Part shown: piece by piece, positions 6,901 through 16,319 of the stretch | Layout of the letters: each line of letters opens with the position of its first letter | How positions within the stretch are numbered: the first letter of the stretch is position 1 | Source of the DNA: a virus | Direction: 5' to 3' (one strand) | DNA length: 22,150 bases | Virus record (IMG/VR): IMGVR_UViG_3300022707_004751 | Span: 1 to 22,150 of that record | The notes under the pieces: generated by a model | What the model was told of the DNA's origin: nothing | The model's input: the letters and a program-made list of their open reading frames with translations, nothing else | Databases searched by the model: none | Program-made: the position numbers and the translations under genes

Positions 6901-7653
6901 TCTTTTGATCTCATTGAAAAACAAGCAGCTGCATCATTGGAATCAATTCAATTGCATCTTGAAGATGTGAGAACAGCAGCCGAAGCAGCACTTGGAAGTG
7001 CCACGACTGAAGAAGCTCTAAAAATTACAGCAGCATTAAAACAATATGAAGCTGCTGCCGAAGCTGCATCGATGAAAACAATTCTGCTGAAAGATCGAAC
7101 AATCGAACTTACCAAAGAATTTGAACGATTAAGATTGGTAAAAGAAATTGCTGATACGCTTGGCGAGAGTTTTGCCAATGCATTCACTGATATCATTACT
7201 GGTACCAAATCGGTTTCTGAAGCTTTCCGTGACATGGCAAATGATATTCTTAAAGAAGTAATCAGGATAACAGTTACACGGCCACTGGCTCAAGCAATAT
7301 CTGGTTCTCTTGTTGGTGCTTTCGGTGCTGCTGGTGCTGCAAGTATTGGTGGTGGTTCTGTTGGTGCGAGTAGTTCTGCTGTTGGATTTGCAAATGGTGG
7401 GATAGTTGATAGTCCAACCTTTATGGGATCCTCTGGTGGTCGTCCTGTTGTTGCTGGCGAAGCTGGTGCAGAAGCAGTCATTCCATTGACAAGAGTTGGT
7501 GGAAAACTTGGAATATCCGGAAAAGATATTAATAATAGTACTATCAATAATAAAAATGTAACTGTGAATATGACTGTCATTGCTAACGACTCTGATTCAT
7601 TCAGACGTTCAGAACGACAAGTCGCTTCCGGAATAAAAAGGGCAATTGGATAA
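3898..7653 (+). CDS. Tail tape measure protein
   Basis: This 1251-aa protein starts at ATG 3898, overlapping the chaperone gene. The N-terminus is basic and helical. Residues about 121-162 form a long hydrophobic Gly/Ala/Ile segment of the kind thought to insert into the host membrane. Residues about 170-330 resemble the phage minor tail/tape measure domain (ELLGIAEVAGQMGIQGV). Residues about 590-640 and 700-1000 are coiled-coil-rich. The C-terminus has the lambda-type ending FANGGIVDSPTFM...GEAGAEAVIPLTR (about 1164-1200) and a final SDSFRRSERQVASGIKRAIG that resembles GTA gp11. At roughly 0.15 nm per residue (established for siphoviruses) this predicts a tail near 190 nm, far longer than GTA tails. 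The position directly after the chaperones agrees. Confidence 0.92.
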   Translation: MANLALVIDPAPTLSGGTKVLRMLDKIERKALRVSNAMAKMLRPSTASMKAFETRLTRVENKFKKFGRTQDKVQKNITKRSNTSARSIGNLIKGFTNLFNVGGRAGLAVGEGAAAIGALGTTAAVTGGLIVGLVAGLITLIAAVIAVGLTIKAIAKTIKFVIIETIAWEKELINVAKTANLTDKGIETLTKGIQGMLAVLPVTRTELLGIAEVAGQMGIQGVKNILKFTQAIAQLSLTSNIVGREGATAMARFLKVTNTGIRFVEELASVITSLGNNYAATESEILNMTTQLSQNVAAFDISAEKILSLSAVMKSLGIETEVGSSVVGRAFNEIANSIDKGGESLESLRKITRLSFDELKRLDSFDIFIKTLEGLRRVQEEGGNVSETLRSIGLEGVRNRKVLLTLANNTDQVADALALANAEMKDTNALFDEVARRSQTADASITLFQNSLTSAAAAFLETTGVSAAFFDEMTNLVHGFQTSTLESEKFQTELRIVAGNMVKAIKITAILADIFLTFAVEAAGVAFEVGKVALTIMSLDAQSDPLIRKLVLAGKRMDGFGMSVTETGKKLASIAEILKEDPLKVFGDPKTKKELKAQNEELRRLNNEIREFAQASDNATRAILRQENAQRRLSTLRQEKRQVFRDPTSAVLAAAAGETDTEGKVREAAKKLREIITEEFFLSGKDLRSGDVIKEIDNMVKEGRVRIETLFDLKNIAKAFRKNIDNMAKDVQKFFDSVEKSRGKTLIKIESIFGSKAEAEASANLKKFSDNLVNARKAEIELIKLAKDAFNDQAKAIKESNDLMKSGGAELQTRLTSNQQAFESLRAEIEIGSKVLISRISDTDASAKSAENLTKAIENITSAATANRAIEALGGDFGEENQNQVKDLITQLTDLGNISRTIQSELATQDSVTKMLTANENELAIITEQLNKTLKTNTQFTDENVAALMKRAKETLNAQIALTKLSDTAEAFKKATEDSTKPLEQSIKTLNEEILKLSGTGSFDLIEKQAAASLESIQLHLEDVRTAAEAALGSATTEEALKITAALKQYEAAAEAASMKTILLKDRTIELTKEFERLRLVKEIADTLGESFANAFTDIITGTKSVSEAFRDMANDILKEVIRITVTRPLAQAISGSLVGAFGAAGAASIGGGSVGASSSAVGFANGGIVDSPTFMGSSGGRPVVAGEAGAEAVIPLTRVGGKLGISGKDINNSTINNKNVTVNMTVIANDSDSFRRSERQVASGIKRAIG

Positions 7654-8628
7654 ATGAGCGTTGATTTAATAGCACTACCAAGGGAACTGAGTTATGGAAC
7701 AATCGGTGGCCCTGGTTATAATACTCAAATAGTTACAACTGATTCTGGTAGAGAAACACGGATCCAGCGGTGGGAAAATGCTCGTCGGCAATATGATCTG
7801 AAATACTTGGTTCGAAGTTATGAAGATTTACTTACCATAAGAAACTTTTTTCTCGCACGTAGAGGTGCCTTTAATGGTTTTCTCTTTATCGACTTTGCCG
7901 ATGGCAATACAACTCCAAGTGCTGCTCTGTCTGAATTAAATCCCAATACTGTTTTGAGTGCTACTGATCAAGATTTTGGTGTGGGTGATGGAACTACTCA
8001 ACAATTTACATTAAGAAGAAAGTATGTTGATTCTGAATTATTCGAAGTAGAAAGAATTATAAAATATCCTGTTGATGGTACTGTTTTAGTGGCCATCAAT
8101 GGAACCCCGACAACTGATTTCACCGTTACTCTTGACACTGGTGTTATTACTTTTGATACTGCACCGATATTAAATGCTGTGCTCACTTGGGGTGGTGAAT
8201 ATTTCACACCGATACGCTTTCAAGAAGGTACAGACGAATGGATGCAATTATCTGAGGATTCATTTGAATCAGCAAGTTTACCAAGTATTAATTGTATCGA
8301 AATTATTGATGAAGTGCCAAGTTCTGAAAGATTCTTTTATGGTGGTGGAACATATATCAATCTCACTGCTGCCATTAGTCTTGGTTTCGCATTTAGAGCG
8401 ATCACACTTTTACCTGATGCCGATGGACACCAAGTATTTTTACCTGAAACATCTCTTTTGACCGGTGGTGGTCCATACCTTACATTAATCAATGACAGTG
8501 CTACTTTTAATTTTTTACTCATCAATACTGATGGAACACAATTAGCCACGGTCGAAGCAGGAACAGGGGTTATTCTTTGGCTTGCAGAAACAAGCACCGG
8601 TGCATTAAACTGGATAACGATTGGATAG
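7654..8628 (+). CDS. DUF2460 distal tail protein (GTA gp12-like) with extra C-terminal domain
   Basis: ATG 7654 directly follows the tape measure stop, with AAAAAGGG as ribosome binding site. Residues 1-220 are a typical DUF2460/TIGR02217 protein: LPRELSYGTIGGPGYNTQIVTT near the start, RRQYDLKYLVRSYEDLLTIRNFFLARRGAFNGFLFIDFAD, then VDGTVLVAINGTPTTDF and LTWGGEYFTPIRF. In GTAs this protein forms the distal tail ring linking tube and hub. The family is usually about 210 aa. Here a roughly 100-residue beta-rich module follows (ending GGGPYLTLINDSA...DGTQLATVEAGTGVILW...LNWITIG). A similar module occurs early in the next, giant gene. The extension may anchor that giant protein or bind glycans (inference). 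Confidence 0.88.
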   Translation: MSVDLIALPRELSYGTIGGPGYNTQIVTTDSGRETRIQRWENARRQYDLKYLVRSYEDLLTIRNFFLARRGAFNGFLFIDFADGNTTPSAALSELNPNTVLSATDQDFGVGDGTTQQFTLRRKYVDSELFEVERIIKYPVDGTVLVAINGTPTTDFTVTLDTGVITFDTAPILNAVLTWGGEYFTPIRFQEGTDEWMQLSEDSFESASLPSINCIEIIDEVPSSERFFYGGGTYINLTAAISLGFAFRAITLLPDADGHQVFLPETSLLTGGGPYLTLINDSATFNFLLINTDGTQLATVEAGTGVILWLAETSTGALNWITIG

Positions 8629-8637
8629 TATTTTGAT

Positions 8638-11600
8638 ATGGCAGATCTTGAAACTTTTTATGGTGGAAGCCAGTACCTTTCAATATTACTTGCTGGAATT
8701 ACTCTAAGCAGGGGAAACAAACGATTACTTGATACCGTAATCCCTTTCAATGAACATTTAAGCGTTCTTAATGAAGATGGAACTATCACCGAAACTAGCT
8801 CTGGATTTACGATTGCTTGCGATGGTGGTGCTGGCCTAGATTGTACTTTACAAAGTTCCTTCAATAACAGTTTCAAAGATATCGAATGGCGGGCATCATT
8901 TGCTGGAACTATTGGTGCTTCTGCTGCTGGTGCATCAAATTATAATGCGTGGGGAATAGAACTTGAAGATGCCAGTGGTAATATTTTTGCGATACGCCTT
9001 TGGGATAATGATAATGGAACAAAAAGACAAATAATTGCTGATAAAGGTGATCCACTCACAAACGAAATTGCTTCAGTAAACGAAGATCCCAATAATGTAA
9101 CATTACTTATTCGCAGAGAGTCCGGAGTATTCAGAGCGTTTTTTAATATTGGACCAGGTGGCTTTCAGGAACTTGCATTCAATGACACCATTAAAGGTGA
9201 AATAGTTTCCTTCAGAATAAAATCAAGATCTGAATCAAATGCAGGTAATCCACCAGGCACCGTAACTACAAGTAATATCTTTCTTACGTGCGATGGAAAT
9301 GCAATCGAAGTAAATATGTACGATCCTACTAATTTACCAACCGGTGAACCATATCACTTGATATTAAACGGTGGACCGGGATCACGTATTATAAAAGACC
9401 AATTGGGTGCTACAGTTGCGACACTGGATGGACGCGAGGGCGTTATCATGGCCATCGTTGATGATGCAGGAACTAATCGCTGGGTAGGAAAAAGAGTCAA
9501 TGTTGTTGGCGAACGAGATTCATTGATAATTCAATTTACTGAGATCCCTCTTTTGATCAGTGAAGGAATACCATTCACTATGACATTTTGTGTCTTTGAT
9601 TCGAAAGGTGCAGTATCAAGTATCTATGATGGTGCCAACTCTCAATTAATTCTTAAATTCACATTCAGTAATGATGAATTGACTGTTGATGATACAATAG
9701 TAGATGGTTGTTCAACCAATGTCATCGATGATGAAACTTTGCCTTATGTTCAATTGGCAGAAACAGAGATATCAACTGTTTTTGGTTTCTGTTGGAGTGA
9801 AGGATTTGGCTCTGATCCTACAGCCGATCAAATCTTTCCTTTGGAAGATGACTTCAGTGGAAATGAGAGAAATTCTGGTGTAGTTGGAGATGCAGATTGG
9901 AACTTCCGCTGGAAACAGCAACAAGGAATTCAATCCAATGCTACTATTGTCGCAGGTATATTAAATATAAACCCTACAGGCACTTGGCGTATCCGTATCG
10001 AGCGAGGGCGTCTTTGGGGTGCTTATCAAGTTGATTGGGGTGCTTACTCAAGAAATGGTGCAGTAGAATTAAGATGGATTTTCGAAACCCCAAATCATGA
10101 GGTCATAATATTTGGTGGATCTGATACTCTAAGAATCGTATATGGCGGTCCAAATCAGGATCAAGGCACTGGATTCGGATCTGGAAATAGTATATTCCTA
10201 CGAAGAAATGGTGCGGATTTAAGAGAGACATTCAGAAATGGTTCACCTTTTGCATTTACTAGTACAAACTCGGGAGATGTACCTGATATTGATATGCAGA
10301 CTGTTGGAACAGGCGCAATTAACACATCTGAAGGTCTAACCATCAAGCATACTACTCACTTAGGAAGTTTAGTTGATTATATAGTACCAGACCCGAAACG
10401 TTGGTTAATGACAGAAAGCGGTGGTCGTGATTATATTATACCTACTGAAACTTTATTAACTCAAGAAATTCAAAATATCGTTGATGATGCCATAGTTAAA
10501 TTGGCTTTAGACTTTCAGAATGATGCAGATCCAGACGCTGAAATAGGATATCGCGAAGATGGTGTGGGCGGTTTAGAAATATTTGGTGGTTTTGGTGCTG
10601 GTGCAACACCAACAGAAATATTCTCGGAATCACGCACAGTTATGGAAGAATTGATATTAGAACGTAATGATTTTACATTTTCAGATTTTGGTGGATCAGT
10701 AGGATTTGATTCACAAAAATCAATCAGTGTTGGTGATGGAATATTTACTGAAAGATGGAATATAGACCAATATTTTGATGGGAGTGGCGATGTCAGTAGC
10801 ATAGTTTCTGGAAAGTTAAGAATTCCAACAAATGCTGCTGGTGGAAATGTTGGTCACAGAGTGGGACATAATTATTCAAGTGTGGGAAATACAGATTTTA
10901 ATATCTCCGTTGATATTGATGTTATTCAATGGGCTAATCTTCCTGGTACAACTTTCGGTGCTGCTTATTTTTGGCTCGTTATTGGTGGGAATAATTATAT
11001 CTTACAACTTGAACGTGGTAACACAGGATTTGATCAAAATTTCCGTGTAGAAATGAATACTATTGTTACTGAAGCTGCCAGTGCAACAACCGATGATAGT
11101 GGAAATTTAAGATTCCAAAGAGTCGGTACAATCTTAACTGCCTTTTATCAAGGAGCAAGTGATTTAAATGAAATACAATTGGCTACCTCTAATGTAGGAA
11201 CCGGCAATTTATCATTTGTATATTTAGCGTCAAGAACATTGGCTCCAAGTGCCACGCAATCTCAGACTGTTGATTATGATAATTTTATTTTTAATGTTTC
11301 TGCTTCTGAATTTACAGAAAAACGTGTGTTATTCAAAGAAAAATTAGCTAGTGAAAGTCAAGCTACATTACTTGCAGCAAGAAAATTATCTGATATTGGT
11401 CTTTCAAATACTGTTCACGAATCACGGCTACGATTGAATGCCAGCACAACTTTTGTACAAAATGCAAATTTATTCAAAGACTTTGATGGTGTTATAGATT
11501 CTGATACATGGTTATTTTCAACTAAGATTAATTCTCATAATTTCAATGGTGCTGGTGCGACACGATTTGTTAAATATGATAATGCACAAATAGAATCACC

Positions 11601-14600
11601 ATTAGGGACACCGTATTGCGAAATCGATTCTCAAGGCATAACAATAACGGGACCAAATCTTCAAGCTCAAGGATTTTTACCAGATCAAAATCTTAGCACT
11701 GCAATTGAATTAATTCCTGTTCGCATTTGGCGTGAACTTTGGCAGGGGCTAATCATAAATTCTGTTGACAATTTCTTTTATCGCTGGAAAGAAAGTGGTA
11801 CATCTATCGGTCCGGTGCAAAATGATGATGGCTTTTTGACATTACAATCAGAAAATAGTGATCAAGATTCATTGGCTAATCAGTCACCAGATTACTTGAC
11901 TGAAGATTTTGCAATTATCTGTGGTGTCGCTAATAATTGGCAACTGTTAAATGATCCTGCTGCAAATCTTACTGTTGATGCAAAAATGCAGTTGGCATCT
12001 TCTCTTGAATTAGCCAGAGAACGTTTTCTTAATAGCGGAAATACTTGGAACATTCTTTCGTTTAATGAATCCGGATTATCACTTCCAAAATTTCTGGATG
12101 AATTCTTTTTCAATGATGAATCACGATTCATGGTTCTTAGATTTTCTGATGTGACATATATCTTTGGTGAAGGTTCATTGATGGCAATTTCAAACACTTT
12201 AACCAATCAAAGTATCACCAATGCAAGTCTTACTTTTATCAATACTGCTGCTGGTTTATTGGAAGGAAAGTTTGGAGCATACACACCAATAAGAACAGCA
12301 CAATTCACTGCCCTAATTATGTGGGATATTCCAGCCGGTGTTTATCCTATGGAGTTGATGAACTTCTTTATTGATACCCTGAATAATTTCAATACAGAAA
12401 CATTGATACTTTCAGCAGTAGATTTCGAAGGTGAAATAGTTCTACTCAATGGACTGCAATTAATTGAATTTGTGATTGGTGACAATACGGAATATAAAGG
12501 CTGGGTAGATGGTTTATTTGTTACTGAATTTGAGAGAGATACTATTGTAAGCAATCAAGGATCTGTTGACGAACTTCTTTTCAATCAATTTGATTTAGCA
12601 TTACCGGCCATGGTTTATTCTACTCTTTTCAGAAGGATTGTTTGGAATACAAAAAGACTTGCTCCTGGTGTTGATTTTACACAGACCGTAACTATCAATG
12701 CATTCTCTTTATTGGCAAATAATCAAGAAGCATATTTGCTTGTTACTGATTCCAAAAAGATTTCAACTGGTAATATTATCAATCGTATTGGTATTCGTTT
12801 TGCCGGTGGTGTTCTGGAAGCATTTTCTGATGACAATGGAGTGATAACGACTTCTGCATTTGGTGGAACTGAAATTGATTTGAAGATCGACAAAACTGGA
12901 TCCACAATTTCATTAGAGATTGATACCGGTGGTGGATTTTCAGCACTTGATACTTCAACTGCACTGGATGATAAGCCACTTTATTTTGCATTCGTAATCA
13001 CAAACACAAATGCGGCCAGTGCAATGTCTGCTAATATCGATACCTTGAAACTGATCAATAAAAGTCTTGCTTCAGGAATTGGTATCAACACTGATATAAG
13101 ACTTGATTTTGATATGGATAAAGTTTTAAGCTACGAAATATATCAAGCTGAAACAACGGATCCAGCACCATTTATTACTGTTACTGCAACTGTTCCTTTC
13201 AAAGAAATTATCAATAGTACTGTTCGCACTGTGATGTTAGAACCAAATGAATTTTATAGTTGGACTGAAGCCGATCGAGCAGTTTACAATGATGCTTCAT
13301 TTACTCAGGCTTCACCAGGTGACACTATTCAAGAACTGCATTCATTGTCAGTCGATAGTGGATTCCCTTATGATGTGAAACCGTTATGGAGAAAAGATTT
13401 TGATGTTGTCAAGTATGCTCAAGCAGCAGCAGGTAAACGTCCTGATTTTGTTGAATTTATTTTTAACGGAAAAGACACTATTGATTTTGATCCTTCAGGA
13501 AACGATGCACTTGAAGATACCGGATCACAGAATGACAGATTCTTACATGATGGAAATGATTTCTGGATTGGTGCCATATTCCAAAGTCTTGGGACAGGAA
13601 CAGAGCAAACGATTTATGATAACAGTCAATTTCTTAATACCAATGTTGGTGTTTCTATTTATCTTGATGGAACTGCCAAGACAATAAAGTTTAGAATTCG
13701 GAATGGTTCAACATCATTCGATCATGATACACCGGCTGGTGCATACGATGAAACAATTGCCAACTTATTGGAGATTGAGCAAAAAGGCATAACCAATATA
13801 ATTAAAATAAATGGCGTTGTTGTCTCGACTAAAGATATAACTTCATTTACACCGGCAACTGGCAGTTCATCTTTCAATCTTACTATTGGCAATAAAGGTT
13901 CTTCTGGTACTGGTTCAGCATTTGAAGGTTTCTTGCCAGTACTGATTATTTCTCGTAGAAGAATCGATTCTGATAAAGCAGAATACTTAAGAAATTATAT
14001 GTGGAAACAGACCGGCGTTTTATCCACTTGGATAACTTCACAGACACCAATTTATAATAAAGAAACTTTTAATATCGTTTTAAGATTTCCACAAATACTC
14101 TCTGGCAGTGTTGTGCTTCTGCAAGCATTTGATGTGAATAATAATTTGCTTAAAGTTCTCGATGTAACTGAACAAAGTTTTAACATTCCTTTCTTTAAGT
14201 TTTCAGATAATTTCAATACCATAGATGTACTTAATGCAAATATTTGGACTGATGAATCAGACGGTGGAGTGGCTGCACCATTTATTTTTAATGACCTTGT
14301 TTTAAGACAATCTTTGGTAAGTCAGAACTTAATTTCGAAGACTGTTTCAACTGCACCCGATCGCGCTGGAATATTTTATCTTGAAGCATTAAATACTGTA
14401 ACCTTTCCAGTGACACCAGCAGACGATGTAAGATCAATGCTGGTTGTCGAATTTGGTGCAACTGTTTTCCGTATGGGATATTTGAAAGACTCTGGTGGAA
14501 GCTTGTTCTTTAAGATTACTGAAGTTGGTGTAGGTGATATTATCTCTATAGCTATTTCTGATTTTATAAATACACCATTAATTATAAAACGTGATGAAGA

Positions 14601-15519
14601 AGAAAATTTGGAATTCATATTCAATAGCGTTACTGAACATACAATTGCATCTAGTACCGCATTACTGACAAAGTGGTATGTTGAAACTGAAGGTGATACA
14701 TCAAATAATATAACGACTGATTGGGATGAAATCAGATACAAAGATACTTCTGCAGGAACAGATATTACTGAAGTTCAAGATGTAAATGAGAATATCGATA
14801 TTCTAATTGATTATCAACAGGATGATGACTTTCTGGAAATACTTTCCACGATCCAAGAAACAGAAATAACAAATAGAACTAGGGCATTGATCTTATTTTA
14901 TTCAGAACGTTTTATTGGCAGTACCATAAACACAAGACGATTGGTAATTGCCAATGCCGGTAATGGTGCCTTTACACAAGATGAAATTGGAACATGGTCA
15001 TGGACTGGTAGTAATGGAACTGATACAAGTGAATTAAAAACGACTGTTACTGATGCAGAACTTGATGGTGATTTCGATATAGAATTCAAAGTCAATATAA
15101 AAGCCTTTCCAACAGGAACAGCAGAAGGTTCTACTTTGGAATTCAAAATCTCTGGTGCTACTGATGATGCACATTTAAGATTTTATAATGTTGATAGTCA
15201 TGCGACTTTTGGCACCTTTGCCGGTATTAAGATATTTGATAACTTAGCTGCACCAGGAAATGAAACGATCACATTAGAGTTCGAAGTACTTGGTGAATAT
15301 ACAGTAAAACTTTCAAGACGATCTGGCGTGTGTAGCTGGTCATTTAAGACTGGTGTTTTTCCATACCAATTCATCATCGATGCAGCAGATCTTACAACAG
15401 AAACACTTGTTGAAATTATTAGAACAACATCACTTCTTAATTCGTCAAGTGCTATTGATATCGATATTGAATTTACAGATATCAATAAAGAAAAGAATGG
15501 AGAATTTTTCTTGATATGA
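8638..15519 (+). CDS. Giant multi-domain beta-sandwich tail protein
   Basis: This 2293-aa protein starts at ATG 8638, nine bases after the DUF2460 stop with no strong ribosome binding site, so translational coupling is likely. It is almost entirely beta-rich and looks like a string of concanavalin/LamG-like sandwiches. Recognisable units begin with a D(N)F...W strand and end in a DYDNF-type strand, at residues about 37-215, 700-888, 946-1100, 1346-1476, 1856-2038 and 2100-2290. A clear LamG-type domain lies at about 1600-1790 (FNGKDTIDFD ... GFLPVLIISRRRIDSDKAEYLRNYM). Residues 228-288 repeat the extra module of the preceding protein. There is no signal peptide or enzyme motif. It is probably a tail-tip adhesin or side fibre that binds surface glycans. 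It ends ATGA-overlapped with the DUF2163 gene. Confidence 0.8.
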   Translation: MADLETFYGGSQYLSILLAGITLSRGNKRLLDTVIPFNEHLSVLNEDGTITETSSGFTIACDGGAGLDCTLQSSFNNSFKDIEWRASFAGTIGASAAGASNYNAWGIELEDASGNIFAIRLWDNDNGTKRQIIADKGDPLTNEIASVNEDPNNVTLLIRRESGVFRAFFNIGPGGFQELAFNDTIKGEIVSFRIKSRSESNAGNPPGTVTTSNIFLTCDGNAIEVNMYDPTNLPTGEPYHLILNGGPGSRIIKDQLGATVATLDGREGVIMAIVDDAGTNRWVGKRVNVVGERDSLIIQFTEIPLLISEGIPFTMTFCVFDSKGAVSSIYDGANSQLILKFTFSNDELTVDDTIVDGCSTNVIDDETLPYVQLAETEISTVFGFCWSEGFGSDPTADQIFPLEDDFSGNERNSGVVGDADWNFRWKQQQGIQSNATIVAGILNINPTGTWRIRIERGRLWGAYQVDWGAYSRNGAVELRWIFETPNHEVIIFGGSDTLRIVYGGPNQDQGTGFGSGNSIFLRRNGADLRETFRNGSPFAFTSTNSGDVPDIDMQTVGTGAINTSEGLTIKHTTHLGSLVDYIVPDPKRWLMTESGGRDYIIPTETLLTQEIQNIVDDAIVKLALDFQNDADPDAEIGYREDGVGGLEIFGGFGAGATPTEIFSESRTVMEELILERNDFTFSDFGGSVGFDSQKSISVGDGIFTERWNIDQYFDGSGDVSSIVSGKLRIPTNAAGGNVGHRVGHNYSSVGNTDFNISVDIDVIQWANLPGTTFGAAYFWLVIGGNNYILQLERGNTGFDQNFRVEMNTIVTEAASATTDDSGNLRFQRVGTILTAFYQGASDLNEIQLATSNVGTGNLSFVYLASRTLAPSATQSQTVDYDNFIFNVSASEFTEKRVLFKEKLASESQATLLAARKLSDIGLSNTVHESRLRLNASTTFVQNANLFKDFDGVIDSDTWLFSTKINSHNFNGAGATRFVKYDNAQIESPLGTPYCEIDSQGITITGPNLQAQGFLPDQNLSTAIELIPVRIWRELWQGLIINSVDNFFYRWKESGTSIGPVQNDDGFLTLQSENSDQDSLANQSPDYLTEDFAIICGVANNWQLLNDPAANLTVDAKMQLASSLELARERFLNSGNTWNILSFNESGLSLPKFLDEFFFNDESRFMVLRFSDVTYIFGEGSLMAISNTLTNQSITNASLTFINTAAGLLEGKFGAYTPIRTAQFTALIMWDIPAGVYPMELMNFFIDTLNNFNTETLILSAVDFEGEIVLLNGLQLIEFVIGDNTEYKGWVDGLFVTEFERDTIVSNQGSVDELLFNQFDLALPAMVYSTLFRRIVWNTKRLAPGVDFTQTVTINAFSLLANNQEAYLLVTDSKKISTGNIINRIGIRFAGGVLEAFSDDNGVITTSAFGGTEIDLKIDKTGSTISLEIDTGGGFSALDTSTALDDKPLYFAFVITNTNAASAMSANIDTLKLINKSLASGIGINTDIRLDFDMDKVLSYEIYQAETTDPAPFITVTATVPFKEIINSTVRTVMLEPNEFYSWTEADRAVYNDASFTQASPGDTIQELHSLSVDSGFPYDVKPLWRKDFDVVKYAQAAAGKRPDFVEFIFNGKDTIDFDPSGNDALEDTGSQNDRFLHDGNDFWIGAIFQSLGTGTEQTIYDNSQFLNTNVGVSIYLDGTAKTIKFRIRNGSTSFDHDTPAGAYDETIANLLEIEQKGITNIIKINGVVVSTKDITSFTPATGSSSFNLTIGNKGSSGTGSAFEGFLPVLIISRRRIDSDKAEYLRNYMWKQTGVLSTWITSQTPIYNKETFNIVLRFPQILSGSVVLLQAFDVNNNLLKVLDVTEQSFNIPFFKFSDNFNTIDVLNANIWTDESDGGVAAPFIFNDLVLRQSLVSQNLISKTVSTAPDRAGIFYLEALNTVTFPVTPADDVRSMLVVEFGATVFRMGYLKDSGGSLFFKITEVGVGDIISIAISDFINTPLIIKRDEEENLEFIFNSVTEHTIASSTALLTKWYVETEGDTSNNITTDWDEIRYKDTSAGTDITEVQDVNENIDILIDYQQDDDFLEILSTIQETEITNRTRALILFYSERFIGSTINTRRLVIANAGNGAFTQDEIGTWSWTGSNGTDTSELKTTVTDAELDGDFDIEFKVNIKAFPTGTAEGSTLEFKISGATDDAHLRFYNVDSHATFGTFAGIKIFDNLAAPGNETITLEFEVLGEYTVKLSRRSGVCSWSFKTGVFPYQFIIDAADLTTETLVEIIRTTSLLNSSSAIDIDIEFTDINKEKNGEFFLI

Positions 15520-16319
15520 GCAATTTACGCAGAGCAAAATGCTGGTTGATAACTAGACGGGATGGTGTTGAAATTGCATCTACTGATCACGATGTCTCAA
15601 TACTTTTTCAAGGCAGGACTTATATTCCAAGAACGATTTCATCTTCAGCAATTGAGAAACAGGCTTTAGTACCAAATAATTTTGATATCCATGCTGCATT
15701 TGGTGATATATCTTATGATGATTTATTGGCAGGTAAATATTTCAATGCACTTGTAGACGAATTCAAAGTAGATTGGCTTCATCCACTTGAAGCCCTCGAT
15801 GCAGTAAGATTCATTATCAATTCATTCCAAGTAAATGGAGAAGTGTTTACGGCATCAATGGTTGGTGTTCAATCAAAGATAGTTGGTAATGCAGCCAGAT
15901 TCTATACATCACTTTGCCCGTGGGATTTGTACGATCCAAACACTTGCCAAGCCAATCCTGATGAATATAGAGTTGATGGTTTTATAACTGAAATTGTAGA
16001 GGCTGGCAGATCAATCAATATCAACATAACTGGATTTGAAGAAAACTATTTTAAGTATGGAACTCTAAAATGGATCACGGGGGATAACGTTGGACTTCTC
16101 GATCGAAACATAAAAACTTCATCATTCGATGGCTTTATTGAATTTCAATTAAAAACTGGTCTTGGTATGCAAGTGGGAGATACTTTTGAACTTTTACCAG
16201 GCTGTGATAAATCTCAATGTCACTGCTTACTTAAATTTAACAATGAACTTAATTATGGTGGCTTCCCTTATATTGAAGGAACAGACCGAATGATACAAAC
16301 ACCAGATGGTAAAGCGTAA
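15516..16319 (+). CDS. DUF2163 tail hub protein (GTA gp13-like)
   Basis: This 267-aa protein starts in the ATGA overlap with the giant gene. It shows the DUF2163 pattern from end to end: RAKCWLITRRDGVEIASTDHD at the start, a middle with a cysteine pair (C134, C144 in LCPWDLYDPNTC), and the C-terminal signature GCDKSQCHCLLKFNNELNYGGFPYIEGTD (C230, C235, C237). In the GTA hub protein and in lambda gpL (established), conserved cysteines in this region hold an iron-sulfur cluster, and four suitable cysteines are present here. The protein should form the hub ring between the DUF2460 ring and the central tip protein. Its length is near the family norm. It overlaps the peptidase gene by 14 bases. 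Confidence 0.88.
   Translation: MSNLRRAKCWLITRRDGVEIASTDHDVSILFQGRTYIPRTISSSAIEKQALVPNNFDIHAAFGDISYDDLLAGKYFNALVDEFKVDWLHPLEALDAVRFIINSFQVNGEVFTASMVGVQSKIVGNAARFYTSLCPWDLYDPNTCQANPDEYRVDGFITEIVEAGRSININITGFEENYFKYGTLKWITGDNVGLLDRNIKTSSFDGFIEFQLKTGLGMQVGDTFELLPGCDKSQCHCLLKFNNELNYGGFPYIEGTDRMIQTPDGKA

Noticed and set aside
4116-15485. Many - strand open frames of 60-150 codons opposite the tape measure and giant genes
   Set aside because: They are mirror frames of strongly coding + strand genes, lack ribosome binding sites and have compositions typical of antisense reading.
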